64,000 nt of DNA. Source: Saprospiraceae bacterium. GTDB lineage: Bacteria; Bacteroidota; Bacteroidia; Chitinophagales; Saprospiraceae. Positions 53,580-61,723 of this stretch are shown one piece after another. The stretch spans positions 62,001-126,000 of the forward strand of contig JALSGS010000047.1 of the NCBI GenBank assembly GCA_026982695.1, written 5' to 3'. The stretch's first letter is position 1; each line of letters opens with the position of its first letter. The notes below the pieces were generated by a model, which was not told the origin of the DNA, ran no database searches, and was given only the letters and a program-made list of their open reading frames with translations. A program made the position numbers and the translations under genes.

Positions 53580-54743
53580 TTAGAATCCCATAGTAAACAC
53601 GCCTGTAGCTCCTGTCTCTGCATCTGCATCGCTCTTGAAAAAATCTATTGCTACTTTAAACGCGGCGTTCCATCTGATCCAGTAATTGATGCCCAGAGTC
53701 AGTTGACTCAAGTCTTCGCCCCACGGTGCTGAAGCAGGGACGTCCAGCTGTGTATAGCGACTTACTACTTCGATATTGCTGAGCCAGCGAACTTTGTCAG
53801 AAATAGAAGGTAGTTGGTAAGCACATTGTGCATACCACACCTTGGAACTGTTGTCTATGACCAGGTTATTTTCGTAATTAGTGGTATTTACACCCAAGGT
53901 TTGATACTGGCCTTTTATATCGATTTTTCCGAACCCGGAGATGGCTTTGACGTAATTGATATCGAGCGCAAGCAATCTCACAGTAGCATCTTCATAGTTA
54001 CCTTTTTCTGAGCCCACTTTGGCAGTATAGCCAGACAGGCCCAGTTCTAAAGTAGATCCTGGTATGGGCATGAGGCCTATGCGGCCACCTATTGCCTTGT
54101 TGGTATTGTTGTCGAGCAGGTTGTCGTAGCGAAGCATGCCGTTTAGTGAATCCAACACGGCACCATTAGAGATGAACATGTTGTAGTTCACTTTCCCATT
54201 ACCCACAAATACGGCGCCTTTGATTCCTATTCCTATTTCACCACCGGGCTGAAGCAACTTCAATCCATTGACGGGTTTGCCCAACCCAATAGGTTTAGTG
54301 GCGGCACGATTGATCCAATCGGGGTGGTAGCGTTCGGTAAAGGTGCCAATGGGCGCGATGAACTTACCAGAGTAAAGTACGGCATTATTGCCCAGTAGCA
54401 AGTTCATTACGGCATATTCGAGGTTTATTTCTTGTTCTATTCCGTTTTCACTTCCCCTGAGTTCAAACTCCACTTCAGACTGGAAAAAAATCTTTTGCCC
54501 CTTTTGCCAAAGAAAAATGGGGTTGAACTTAGTTTCAGAAAAGTTGGCCTCCCCATTCTCGGCCTCAAGCTCAAGCGTGTAATATCCTGCCACTAAGAAC
54601 GAACTATTGGGTAGAGGATCCTCCTTAAGGCTGGCCTTAGGGAGGTTAGTAGTGAAAATTTCTGTTTCAGAGTAGGGTAGCTGGGCCCAGAGATTTGCGA
54701 TACCAAACAATAGTGGTAATGTCAGAATGATTTGTCGTTTCAT
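53580..54743 (-). CDS. Outer-membrane porin-like beta-barrel protein
   Basis: 387 residues from the ATG at 54743 with a clean signal peptide (KRQIILTLPLLFGIANLWAQ). The mature protein shows alternating hydrophobic strands throughout (for example QSEVEFELRGSENGIEQEIN, GEIGIGIKGAVFVGNGKVNY) and ends in a C-terminal aromatic, GVFTMGF, the usual outer-membrane insertion signal. It looks like phosphate-selective-porin-type (OprP/OprO) barrels, but the substrate is not evident. It is sandwiched between two monohaem cytochrome c genes on the same strand. The frame opens nine codons upstream (54770). Confidence 0.78.
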   Translation of the reverse strand: MKRQIILTLPLLFGIANLWAQLPYSETEIFTTNLPKASLKEDPLPNSSFLVAGYYTLELEAENGEANFSETKFNPIFLWQKGQKIFFQSEVEFELRGSENGIEQEINLEYAVMNLLLGNNAVLYSGKFIAPIGTFTERYHPDWINRAATKPIGLGKPVNGLKLLQPGGEIGIGIKGAVFVGNGKVNYNMFISNGAVLDSLNGMLRYDNLLDNNTNKAIGGRIGLMPIPGSTLELGLSGYTAKVGSEKGNYEDATVRLLALDINYVKAISGFGKIDIKGQYQTLGVNTTNYENNLVIDNSSKVWYAQCAYQLPSISDKVRWLSNIEVVSRYTQLDVPASAPWGEDLSQLTLGINYWIRWNAAFKVAIDFFKSDADAETGATGVFTMGF

Positions 54744-54845
54744 AGCATTTGACTTTTTATTAGGCTTCATTCACGCCTTGCCTTGATAAGGGAAGAAAAA
54801 AGTGGATGGAGGTACCCTCCAGCTAATGCTATGGGCGCAATGCTT

Positions 54846-55256
54846 TTACTTGAGCGTGCGCAGATAGGCCACTAACGCCCACCGCTCTTTTTCACTCAAT
54901 ATGCTTTCATAGGAAGCCATGGGAGGATTGCCATGGGTAATCTTCCAAAATATAACACCTGATGCCTGAGACTGAAAGGCATCTGTAGTGAAATTGGCGG
55001 GCTTGGGATTTAGTGCTAATCCTGCTACGCCATCACCTTTGCCTTTAGCCCCGTGGCATATATTGCAATGTTTGGAATAGAGTTTTTTCCCAAGCGCAAT
55101 TAGCTTAGGGTCTTTTAAGTTGTATGGGCTTTTTATGTTTTGGGCTGAGGCAGGCACCTCCCATCTTGAAGATTGTGCATGGATAGGCATGCTTAATGCT
55201 ATACCCCCCACATATGTGATGAACTGGGTCATCACCAACATACCAGGCACTTTCAT
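54846..55256 (-). CDS. Monohaem c-type cytochrome, exported
   Basis: 136 residues from the ATG at 55256. A signal peptide ends near residue 27 (MPIHAQ). The class I cytochrome c domain has its haem motif CNICH (Cys64, Cys67, His68) in LYSKHCNICHGAKGKGDG, and a Met ligand is likely in GNPPMASYES. The C-terminal LSEKERWALVAYLRTLK helix is typical. It is periplasmic and heads the three-gene cytochrome/porin run. A Crp/Fnr-like palindrome lies 91 bases upstream of the start and an imperfect -7 box (CATCTTTG) lies between. Confidence 0.9.
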   Translation of the reverse strand: MKVPGMLVMTQFITYVGGIALSMPIHAQSSRWEVPASAQNIKSPYNLKDPKLIALGKKLYSKHCNICHGAKGKGDGVAGLALNPKPANFTTDAFQSQASGVIFWKITHGNPPMASYESILSEKERWALVAYLRTLK

Positions 55257-55346
55257 AATGCACACTGTTTGGTTAAACAAATATTGTCATCACAAAGATG
55301 GGGGTGCAACCAACCTAGTTGGAGAGAACATTGGTCATGTTGACTG

Positions 55347-55362
55347 AGTGACTTATGTCACA
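55347..55362 (-). promoter_or_regulatory. Crp/Fnr-like operator upstream of the cytochrome-porin operon
   Basis: On the minus strand this reads TGTGA-CATAAG-TCACT, matching nine of the ten conserved bases of the Crp consensus TGTGA-N6-TCACA. It lies in the 127-base gap between tadA and the cytochrome gene, about 70 bases before a possible start of transcription. Binding by a Crp/Fnr-family regulator is inferred; none is encoded in the window. Confidence 0.5.
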
Positions 55363-55383
55363 TAGGTGGGATGATTGATTTCA

Positions 55384-55848
55384 TCACTTTCGCCTTTCGG
55401 CAAAAAAAGCACGTATGAGCTCAGCGCACTCATCGTGTAAGATGCCGTATTCGAGGCGTGTGCGAGGGTGTAGCATCGTTTTGCCAAAGCGCATAAATCC
55501 GCGTTTGTCATCGGCAGCGCCATAGACGAGACGGTCCAATTGTGCCCATGCTAATGCACCTGCACACATAGGGCAGGGTTCTAGGGTCACGTAAAGCGTG
55601 CATTGATTCAGATACTTACTGCCTAGATGAGTTTCGGCGGCGGTGAGCGCTAAAATTTCGGCATGTGCTGTGACATCGTTGAGGCGTTCAGTTTGGTTGT
55701 GCGCGCGCGCGATGATGCGGTTTTGACAAACCACTACAGCGCCTACGGGGACTTCTCCTACTTCATAGGCGCGTTGTGCTTCTTTAAGTGCTTCGCGCAT
55801 AAAGTGTGTATCGCTGAATACCTCGAACATGGATTGGTCGCTATGCAT
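55384..55848 (-). CDS. tadA: tRNA-specific adenosine deaminase
   Basis: Zinc deaminase that converts A34 to inosine in tRNA-Arg(ACG). 154 residues from the ATG at 55848; a second ATG at 55830 gives 148 residues and is equally plausible. The zinc and catalytic motifs are THAEILAL (His and Glu) and LEPCPMCAGALAWAQL (two Cys). The N-terminal REALKEAQRAYEVGEVPVGAVVV and the C-terminal FFAERRK agree with TadA. A guanine deaminase is a less likely alternative. The first ATG overlaps the SDR stop by one base (TGATG), pointing to translational coupling. Confidence 0.9.
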   Translation of the reverse strand: MHSDQSMFEVFSDTHFMREALKEAQRAYEVGEVPVGAVVVCQNRIIARAHNQTERLNDVTAHAEILALTAAETHLGSKYLNQCTLYVTLEPCPMCAGALAWAQLDRLVYGAADDKRGFMRFGKTMLHPRTRLEYGILHDECAELIRAFFAERRK

Positions 55849-56633
55849 CACAGGCAGGGGGTACGTCCGCCATCTACGGGAATGTTGGTGCCATTGACAT
55901 AGGCAGCAGCAGGCGAAGCTAAAAAAGCGATTACGCTGCCCAGCTCATGAGGTTCGCCGAAGCGACCTGCAGGGATAGTTGCTTGCCAAGCTTGGGTTTC
56001 TTCCTCAATGCTGCGCCCTGTATGTGCTGCCTTTGAAGCAATTACTTCTTTGAGGCGTTGGGTGCGAGTGGCACCAGGCAACACGTTGTTTACGGTAATG
56101 CCATAAGGGGCTACTTCGCTAGCCAGCGTCTTGGCCCAATTGGCCATCGCTCCGCGTATGGTGTTCGATACGCCTAAACCTGGAATAGGACTTTTTACTG
56201 AAGTAGATATGATGTTGATGAATCGGCCATAGCCAGCGCGTTTCATCCCTTCTAGGACCTGTTGCATGATGATATGGCTGGCCAATACGTGCATTCGAAA
56301 GGCACGCAAAAAGGCTTCTGGAGCTGCAGTTGTTAAGGGGCCGGCCGCCGGTCCACCCGTGTTGTTCACTACGATATGGATGGTTTTCTGTAGTGCAAGT
56401 GCCTCTATCTTTTTTTCCAGTTCGTATAGTTGGGTAAAGTCGGCTACGATAAAGGAATGGCGTTGGCCTTGCGAGCGATCGAGCGAATCGAGTACGTGCG
56501 TGAGTAGCTCAGCTGACCGAGCTACAAGCGTTACTTCAGCGCCTAACTTAGATAGTTCAATAGCTGCAGCTTTGCCAATGCCTTTACTACTGCCACCTAC
56601 AAGGGCATTTTTCCCCTTAAGACTTAGCTCCAT
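55848..56633 (-). CDS. Atypical short-chain dehydrogenase/reductase lacking the YxxxK motif
   Basis: 261 residues with a complete Rossmann fold. The cofactor loop is GGSSKGIG (residues 13-20), the NNTGGPAAGPL loop replaces the usual NNAG, and the C-terminal FLASPAAAYVNGTNIPVDGG segment is FabG-like. The catalytic Ser region is NIISTSVKSPIPGLG. Where Tyr and Lys should be (YSASK), the sequence has SNTIR: Ser156 and Arg160. A known FabG-like SDR branch in Bacteroidota has this change. It may still bind NAD(P)H, but classical SDR chemistry is doubtful. It is coupled to tadA downstream. Confidence 0.85.
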   Translation of the reverse strand: MELSLKGKNALVGGSSKGIGKAAAIELSKLGAEVTLVARSAELLTHVLDSLDRSQGQRHSFIVADFTQLYELEKKIEALALQKTIHIVVNNTGGPAAGPLTTAAPEAFLRAFRMHVLASHIIMQQVLEGMKRAGYGRFINIISTSVKSPIPGLGVSNTIRGAMANWAKTLASEVAPYGITVNNVLPGATRTQRLKEVIASKAAHTGRSIEEETQAWQATIPAGRFGEPHELGSVIAFLASPAAAYVNGTNIPVDGGRTPCL

Positions 56634-56687
56634 ATGAGGTTTTTCGTTTTTTATCTGCCCAAAATGCTTGTCTGTATATAGAAGGGG

Positions 56688-57440
56688 TTAGTCTCTTTGT
56701 AGCATGGAGAGCAGGCGCAAGATTTCGATATACAGCCATACCAGTGTGATGAGTAAGCCCATAGCGGCAAACCATTCCATGTAAGCGGGAGCACCATATT
56801 GCTCGCCTTTTTCAAAAAAGTCAAAGTCGAGCAAGAGATTCATGGCTGCTACACCAATGATAACCAAACTGATGCCTATGCCCACTATGCCCGTCTGATG
56901 TAGAAACGGCATTTGGATACCAAAAAATGATAAGACAAAATTGAGCACATACACAATGGCGATGGCGGCAGTGGCCATTACTACACCTGCACGCAGGCGT
57001 TCAGTTACTACGATTAGGCGGGTCTTATAGAGAAATAGCATGGCAAAAAATACAGCCATGGTCAATGTGATGGCTTGAAAGACAATGCCATTGTACAAAG
57101 ATCCATAGAAGGCACTAATGGTGCCGAGAAATAGGCCTTCCAAACCAGCATAAAGAGGGGCTAGCCATGGTGCCCACTCTTTCTTGAACACACAGACGAT
57201 TACTACGCCTAAACCTCCTAGCGCACCCATCCACAAGAATGTGGGATTGGGGTTGAGCCATGACCATACGGCGGTACTCAGCATGAGTAAGCCTAATAGG
57301 AAAGATTTGTTGACTGCACCAGTTACAGTCATGCTTTGGCTTGCCGCAGTTGAGGTATCTGGTATGGATTGTGTGTCTTGCAGCGCTTTTTCAGACAAAA
57401 CGGGATTGCTACGGCTCAAGAGTTGGCGTTTTTTGATCAT
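56688..57440 (-). CDS. Bax inhibitor-1/YccA family membrane protein
   Basis: 250 residues with a ~45-residue polar N-terminus followed by seven membrane helices. Landmarks of the BI-1-like YccA subgroup: APLYAGLEGLFLGTISAFYG, AMLFLYKTRLIVVTERLRAG and the last helices with DFDFFEKGEQYGAP and YMEWFAAMGLLITLVWLYIE. BI-1 homologues form pH-sensitive calcium leak channels, and E. coli YccA inhibits FtsH; the role here is inferred from family only. It is monocistronic by layout, with 54- and 74-base gaps on either side. Confidence 0.9.
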   Translation of the reverse strand: MIKKRQLLSRSNPVLSEKALQDTQSIPDTSTAASQSMTVTGAVNKSFLLGLLMLSTAVWSWLNPNPTFLWMGALGGLGVVIVCVFKKEWAPWLAPLYAGLEGLFLGTISAFYGSLYNGIVFQAITLTMAVFFAMLFLYKTRLIVVTERLRAGVVMATAAIAIVYVLNFVLSFFGIQMPFLHQTGIVGIGISLVIIGVAAMNLLLDFDFFEKGEQYGAPAYMEWFAAMGLLITLVWLYIEILRLLSMLQRD

Positions 57441-57514
57441 TGCTATGTGTTTTTAAAATATGGCTGAGCAAGATAATGCATTTCGCTTATAAAAAAGATT
57501 TATGTGCGCATAGT

Positions 57515-58720
57515 TTATACCTTTTCGAGGATGGTGGCATATCCTTGACCTACACCTACACACATAGTGACTAAGGCGTATTGTTTCTGCTGTTTGTGTA
57601 GCTCAATGGCTGCTGTGTGGAGGATGCGCGCACCGGACATACCTAGTGGATGGCCAATCGCAATGGCGCCCCCATTGGGATTGATGCGAGGGTCATCGTC
57701 AGCCAATCCCCATTGGCGCGTGCAGGCTAGCACCTGTGCAGCGAAGGCTTCATTGATTTCGATGATGTCCATGTCGTCGAGGGTGAGGCCAGCTTTTTTT
57801 AGCACTTTTTCGGTGGCATATACGGGGCCAATGCCCATAATTCGTGGCTCTACGCCAGCTACAGCAGAATTGACAATGCGCGCCATGGGCTTGAGGCCAT
57901 AGCGCTTCAAGGCTTGTGCTGAGGCGACGAGCATAGCTGCAGCACCATCATTGAGGCCTGAGGCGTTGCCTGCAGTGACGGTGCCATCGGGTTTGAAAGC
58001 GGGGCGCAATTTAGCTAACCCTTCCAGGGTCGTATAGGGCTTGATGAATTCATCTTGGTCGAAGTGCAATGGGGGGGCTTTGCGTTGAGGCACTTCTACA
58101 GGGGTGATTTCTTCAGCTAGGCGGCCAGATGCTTGTGCTGCAGTGGCCTTCATCTGAGACCAGTAGGCGAAGCGATCCTGGTCGGCTCGATTGATGTTGA
58201 AACGTTCGGCGAGGTGTTCTGCAGTCATCCCCATACTGTCGGTGCCGTAACGCGCCTCCATTTTGGGATTGACAAAGCGCCAACCAAAACTCGAGTCGTA
58301 TAGTTGTACGTCGCGCCCAAAAGGTTGGGAAGCTTTTGACAATACAAAAGGCGCACGAGTCATGTGTTCTACACCACCGGCGATGAACAAGTCGCCATCG
58401 CCACATTGAATGGCGCGATGTGCGTGGATTACTGATGACATGCCGGAGGCGCACAGCCGATTGACTGTTTCGCCAGGCACACTCCATGGCAAGCCCGCCA
58501 ACAGCAGTGCCATGCGTGCTACATTTCGGTTATCCTCACCAGCTTGATTGGCGCAGCCCATAATGACATCGTCAAAGGCATGGCCGGGAAGCTCGGGATG
58601 GCGAGCCAATAATGCTTCAATGACGTGAGCGGCCAGATCGTCAGCGCGTATAGGTGCTAAGCTACCTCCAAACTTGCCCACTGGGGTGCGTATGGCATCG
58701 ATGATAAAAGTATCGGGCAT
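57515..58720 (-). CDS. pcaF: Thiolase, 3-oxoadipyl-CoA thiolase-like (PcaF/PaaJ)
   Basis: 401 residues, the exact PcaF/PaaJ length. Catalytic residues are Cys90 (VNRLCASGMSS), His357 (GHPLG) and Cys387 (MCVGVGQG). The segment GCANQAGEDNRNVARMALLL is typical of 3-oxoadipyl-CoA thiolases and differs from acetoacetyl-CoA thiolases (AtoB), which lack it. It cleaves 3-oxoacyl-CoA to acetyl-CoA. No other aromatic-ring or phenylacetate genes are nearby, so a general beta-oxidation role is possible. A TATCTTTG box at 58825-58832 lies ~105 bases upstream. Confidence 0.85.
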   Translation of the reverse strand: MPDTFIIDAIRTPVGKFGGSLAPIRADDLAAHVIEALLARHPELPGHAFDDVIMGCANQAGEDNRNVARMALLLAGLPWSVPGETVNRLCASGMSSVIHAHRAIQCGDGDLFIAGGVEHMTRAPFVLSKASQPFGRDVQLYDSSFGWRFVNPKMEARYGTDSMGMTAEHLAERFNINRADQDRFAYWSQMKATAAQASGRLAEEITPVEVPQRKAPPLHFDQDEFIKPYTTLEGLAKLRPAFKPDGTVTAGNASGLNDGAAAMLVASAQALKRYGLKPMARIVNSAVAGVEPRIMGIGPVYATEKVLKKAGLTLDDMDIIEINEAFAAQVLACTRQWGLADDDPRINPNGGAIAIGHPLGMSGARILHTAAIELHKQQKQYALVTMCVGVGQGYATILEKV

Positions 58721-58824
58721 GACTGGGTTGAGATTTAGTTAATGATTTGGAGTATTTGTGACTGATAAGCTTAGGGGGTGTAAGCTGTGTTTCCAGATAC
58801 TGGGTTGTATTTTGGGTCGAAGCG

Positions 58825-58832
58825 CAAAGATA
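58825..58832 (-). promoter_or_regulatory. Candidate -7 box (TATCTTTG) for the thiolase gene
   Basis: Minus-strand TATCTTTG, a full TAnnTTTG match, 105 bases upstream of the thiolase ATG and 33 bases past the batC stop. It would start a separate transcript after the Bat cluster. Confidence 0.42.
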
Positions 58833-58864
58833 GAATGCTGTGGAGCATGTGATAGATAGGTACG

Positions 58865-59650
58865 TCACCACGGTTTGTCGGCTCGTCCTTTTTTCCCTTT
58901 GCCTTGCTTGAGTTTTTCTAGTACTTTTTGCTCTTCACGTGCCATGATCTCGAGCAGTTTGCGCGCTTCTTCGCGTGAGAGCTCTTGGTTTTGAGGGTTT
59001 GGCAATGGGTTGTCAGAAGAGGATTGGTCGTCGTTTTGTGGGGGTGAAGTATTGCTCTGTGGTGCTTCGTGTTCTTGGGGCTGTTGGGGTTTGCCCTGCG
59101 AGGGAGGTTGTTCGTCTTGTGGATTTTGTGCAGCTTGTGAGCGCTGCTGTTGCTGTTCGTTAGAGGGTGAATTTTGCTGTTGTTGTGATGAGTTTTGTTG
59201 TTGCTGTTGCTGTCGGAGTTGTTGTAATGCAGCAGATAGATTTTTTTTGGTGTCGAAATCTTGGGGGTTTCTACGCAGCGCCTCTTTATAGGCCTCAATG
59301 CTTTTGTCGAGCTGATTGAGCTGAAACAGGGCATTGCCCAGGTTGTGATAGGCACGTGCGTTTAGCTCCTCATGATTGGGTGCTACTTGCGTAGCTTCTT
59401 GCCAGGCTTTGGCGGCCTCTTCGATGCGGCCTTGCTGATATAAGGCATTGCCCAGGTTGTATCTGGCTTGTGCATTAGAGGGATCGGCCTGGAGGGCTTT
59501 GCGATAGGCTTCTTCGGCAGCGGAATAGTGCCCTTGAAGATAGGCATGATCGCCTTGGCGTAGCCATTGGTGTGGGTTTTGTGCTTGTGCTTGCGCAAAA
59601 CACAGTACACCACACAAAAGGGGCAGGATCCAGCTTGTGCAGTACTTCAT
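58865..59650 (-). CDS. batC: BatC-like TPR protein with a Gln-rich linker
   Basis: 261 residues from the ATG at 59650. A signal peptide (YCTSWILPLLCGVLCFAQAQA) precedes three TPR units: DHAYLQGHYSAAEEAYRKAL, ARYNLGNALYQQGRIEEAAK and AYHNLGNALFQLNQLDKSIE (about residues 35-140). A Gln/Asn/Pro/Ser-rich stretch of ~80 residues (about 145-225) leads to a short basic helical tail. It follows batB with an ATGA overlap, matching the bat operon of Bacteroides. The TPRs probably bind other Bat proteins at the periplasmic face. The Gln repeat is encoded by mixed CAG/CAA codons. Confidence 0.88.
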   Translation of the reverse strand: MKYCTSWILPLLCGVLCFAQAQAQNPHQWLRQGDHAYLQGHYSAAEEAYRKALQADPSNAQARYNLGNALYQQGRIEEAAKAWQEATQVAPNHEELNARAYHNLGNALFQLNQLDKSIEAYKEALRRNPQDFDTKKNLSAALQQLRQQQQQQNSSQQQQNSPSNEQQQQRSQAAQNPQDEQPPSQGKPQQPQEHEAPQSNTSPPQNDDQSSSDNPLPNPQNQELSREEARKLLEIMAREEQKVLEKLKQGKGKKGRADKPW

Positions 59651-60672
59651 ATTGTGGTTTCGCGTGATTGTTGCCACCATGAGTTTTTTCGATAGCTTAT
59701 CAGAAATTCGATGAGTAACAGCAGTAAGGCTGCTGCGATGAAATACTGGAAATAGCTGGCATATTCGCTAAATAGACGGCTTTCATAAGCTTGTTTTTCC
59801 AGTGTGTCGATGCGTTTGCTTATGGTAGGGCCAACGCGTTCGGCATTGAGTATGTGGAAATAGGTGCCACCGCCACTGCGAGCTATTTGTCGGAGCCATG
59901 ATTCGTTGAGCTGAGAGCGCACGGGTTGGCCATTTGCATCGCGGATGTAGGTGCCTTGCCGGGCATCTTGGGCGGGTATGAAGCCTCCTTGTGCAGTACC
60001 TACGCCAATGGTGAAGATAATCAGGCCTTGTTCGCTTGCTTCTTGTGCAGCTTGGATGGCGTCTTTATCGTGGTCTTCGCCATCGGTGAAGATCACGAGC
60101 ACTTTGTGGTGGTCGTCTTCTGGGAAAGCACGCATGGCCAGTCGAATAGCTTCACCAATGTCGGTGCCTTGGGCAAGGGTGAGAGAGGGGTCGGCCGTGC
60201 GTATCATTTGTTTGGCTGCGGCATAATCGTGTGTGAGGGGCAATTGTAGGAATGCTTCCCAGGCAAACAGAACAATGCCGATGCGGTTGCCGCTCAGATC
60301 ATCGATGAGTTGTTGTGCGACGCGTTGTGTGCGTGTGATGCGATTGGGGGGGATGTCAGGCACCCACATGCTGCGCGAGATGTCGATAGCGAGGAGGACG
60401 TCTACTCCACGTGCTTTTACTTCTTGGCGACGGGTGCCCCATTGAGGGTTGGCCCATCCGATGATGAGCAGCGTCAATGCGGCCAGTCGTAAGCTGTGCT
60501 TGAGGCGCCATTTCCATTCTGAGGCATATGGCATCAGGCGCCGGATGAGTGCAGGATCACCCATTTGGGCTACCATTTGAGCTCTTTTTCGGCGTACCCA
60601 CCAGAGCCAAAGGGCCAGTAGAGGGATGAGTGCAAGGAAGTATAAATATTCGTTATGTGCAAAACGAAACAT
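59647..60672 (-). CDS. batB: BatB: von Willebrand factor A domain membrane protein
   Basis: 341 residues. Two N-terminal membrane helices (about 10-25 and 58-75), a VWA domain (about 85-290) and one C-terminal membrane helix (YFQYFIAAALLLLLIEFLI). The MIDAS metal site is complete: DISRS for DxSxS, a Thr in AQGTDIG and an Asp in VIFTDGEDHD. Bat VWA proteins are thought to work with a MoxR ATPase on envelope complexes and were linked to oxygen tolerance in Bacteroides. It follows batA after 49 bases and overlaps batC by four. Confidence 0.92.
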   Translation of the reverse strand: MFRFAHNEYLYFLALIPLLALWLWWVRRKRAQMVAQMGDPALIRRLMPYASEWKWRLKHSLRLAALTLLIIGWANPQWGTRRQEVKARGVDVLLAIDISRSMWVPDIPPNRITRTQRVAQQLIDDLSGNRIGIVLFAWEAFLQLPLTHDYAAAKQMIRTADPSLTLAQGTDIGEAIRLAMRAFPEDDHHKVLVIFTDGEDHDKDAIQAAQEASEQGLIIFTIGVGTAQGGFIPAQDARQGTYIRDANGQPVRSQLNESWLRQIARSGGGTYFHILNAERVGPTISKRIDTLEKQAYESRLFSEYASYFQYFIAAALLLLLIEFLISYRKNSWWQQSRETTI

Positions 60673-60721
60673 GGGTGATGCAATGTTGGTGTTTGTTGGT
60701 GAGCAGTGAAGTGTTTAGTCT

Positions 60722-61723
60722 TTAGGGAATAGATCGCCACAGGCTGTGCGCGAGCAACAGCTCGAGTGCCAACAGAGCAATGGCGATACCAGCGAAGGCA
60801 TAGAATACTTCAGTATGCCGGTGTAAAATGGTCACTTCTATTTCGGTTTTCTCTAATTTATCGATGGCCTCATATACGCGTTCGAGCGCAGAAGAGGATG
60901 TAGCGCGAAAGTAGCGTCCACCGGTTTGTTGAGCGATCTGGCGCAACAGCTGTTCGTCGATTTCTACTCGGGCCAAGCCAAAGATATAAGTGCCGTCGCT
61001 GCGGCGGCTTACAGGAGTCATAGCTTCACCTTGTGAGCCTACACCGATCGTATACACTTTGATGTGGTATTCTTTGGCAATGGCGGTAGCTACATCGGGC
61101 TGGATGTAGCCCGCGTTGTTCACGCCATCAGTTAGCAAGATGACCACTTTGCTTTTAGCTGGGCTGTCTTTTAGGTGGTTTACAGCAGTAGCAAGCCCCA
61201 TACCTATAGCTGTGCCATCTTCGAGCATACCACATTCGAGCTGTGCGAGGAGTTCTTTGACTACTCGGTGGTCAGTAGTAAGAGGGCATTGCATAAAAGC
61301 TTCGCCGGCAAATGCGACGATGCCAATGCGATCGTAAGTGCGCTTATCCACGAAGTCGGCAGCTACTTTTTTGCTCACTTCTAACCGGTCGGGTTTAAAG
61401 TCGCGTGCCAGCATCGAGCTGGACAAGTCCATGGCTAGAATGATGTCGATGCCTTCTGCCTTGACCTTTTCTTCTTTGAGTTCGCGTTGGGGACGAGCTA
61501 GTGCAAAGATGAGCAGCGCTACGGCTACTGCCCGCATTGCCCAAGGTAGCCAAACACTTCGACTACGCCAGCTATGCGTGTGCAAACCCTGCAAGCTAGG
61601 CAGACGAATATGGGCGAAATAGCGCTGTTTGTTGCGGTAAAGCCACCATGCCAGCAATGGGATGGTAGTCCAAAGCAATAGCCACCATGGTTGTGCTAAA
61701 TGGATATGCCACCATTCACTCAT
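60722..61723 (-). CDS. batA: BatA: von Willebrand factor A domain membrane protein
   Basis: 333 residues with the same plan as BatB: N-terminal hydrophobic helices (LLLWTTIPLLAWWLY and WAMRAVAVALLIFALA), a VWA domain with a full MIDAS (DLSSS, a Thr in EDGTAIGMG and an Asp in LLTDGVNN) and a C-terminal helix (YAFAGIAIALLALELLL). The paired VWA genes are the mark of the bat locus. Its start overlaps the stop region of the upstream gene by eight bases. The two VWA domains are clearly paralogous, including the GIVAFAGEAF versus GIVLFAWEAF segment. Confidence 0.92.
   Translation of the reverse strand: MSEWWHIHLAQPWWLLLWTTIPLLAWWLYRNKQRYFAHIRLPSLQGLHTHSWRSRSVWLPWAMRAVAVALLIFALARPQRELKEEKVKAEGIDIILAMDLSSSMLARDFKPDRLEVSKKVAADFVDKRTYDRIGIVAFAGEAFMQCPLTTDHRVVKELLAQLECGMLEDGTAIGMGLATAVNHLKDSPAKSKVVILLTDGVNNAGYIQPDVATAIAKEYHIKVYTIGVGSQGEAMTPVSRRSDGTYIFGLARVEIDEQLLRQIAQQTGGRYFRATSSSALERVYEAIDKLEKTEIEVTILHRHTEVFYAFAGIAIALLALELLLAHSLWRSIP

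Noticed and set aside
59075-59290. Gln-rich CAG/CAA tract in batC as a phase-variable repeat
   Set aside because: Codons are mixed and the tract is not a pure short tandem repeat, so slippage is not strongly expected.
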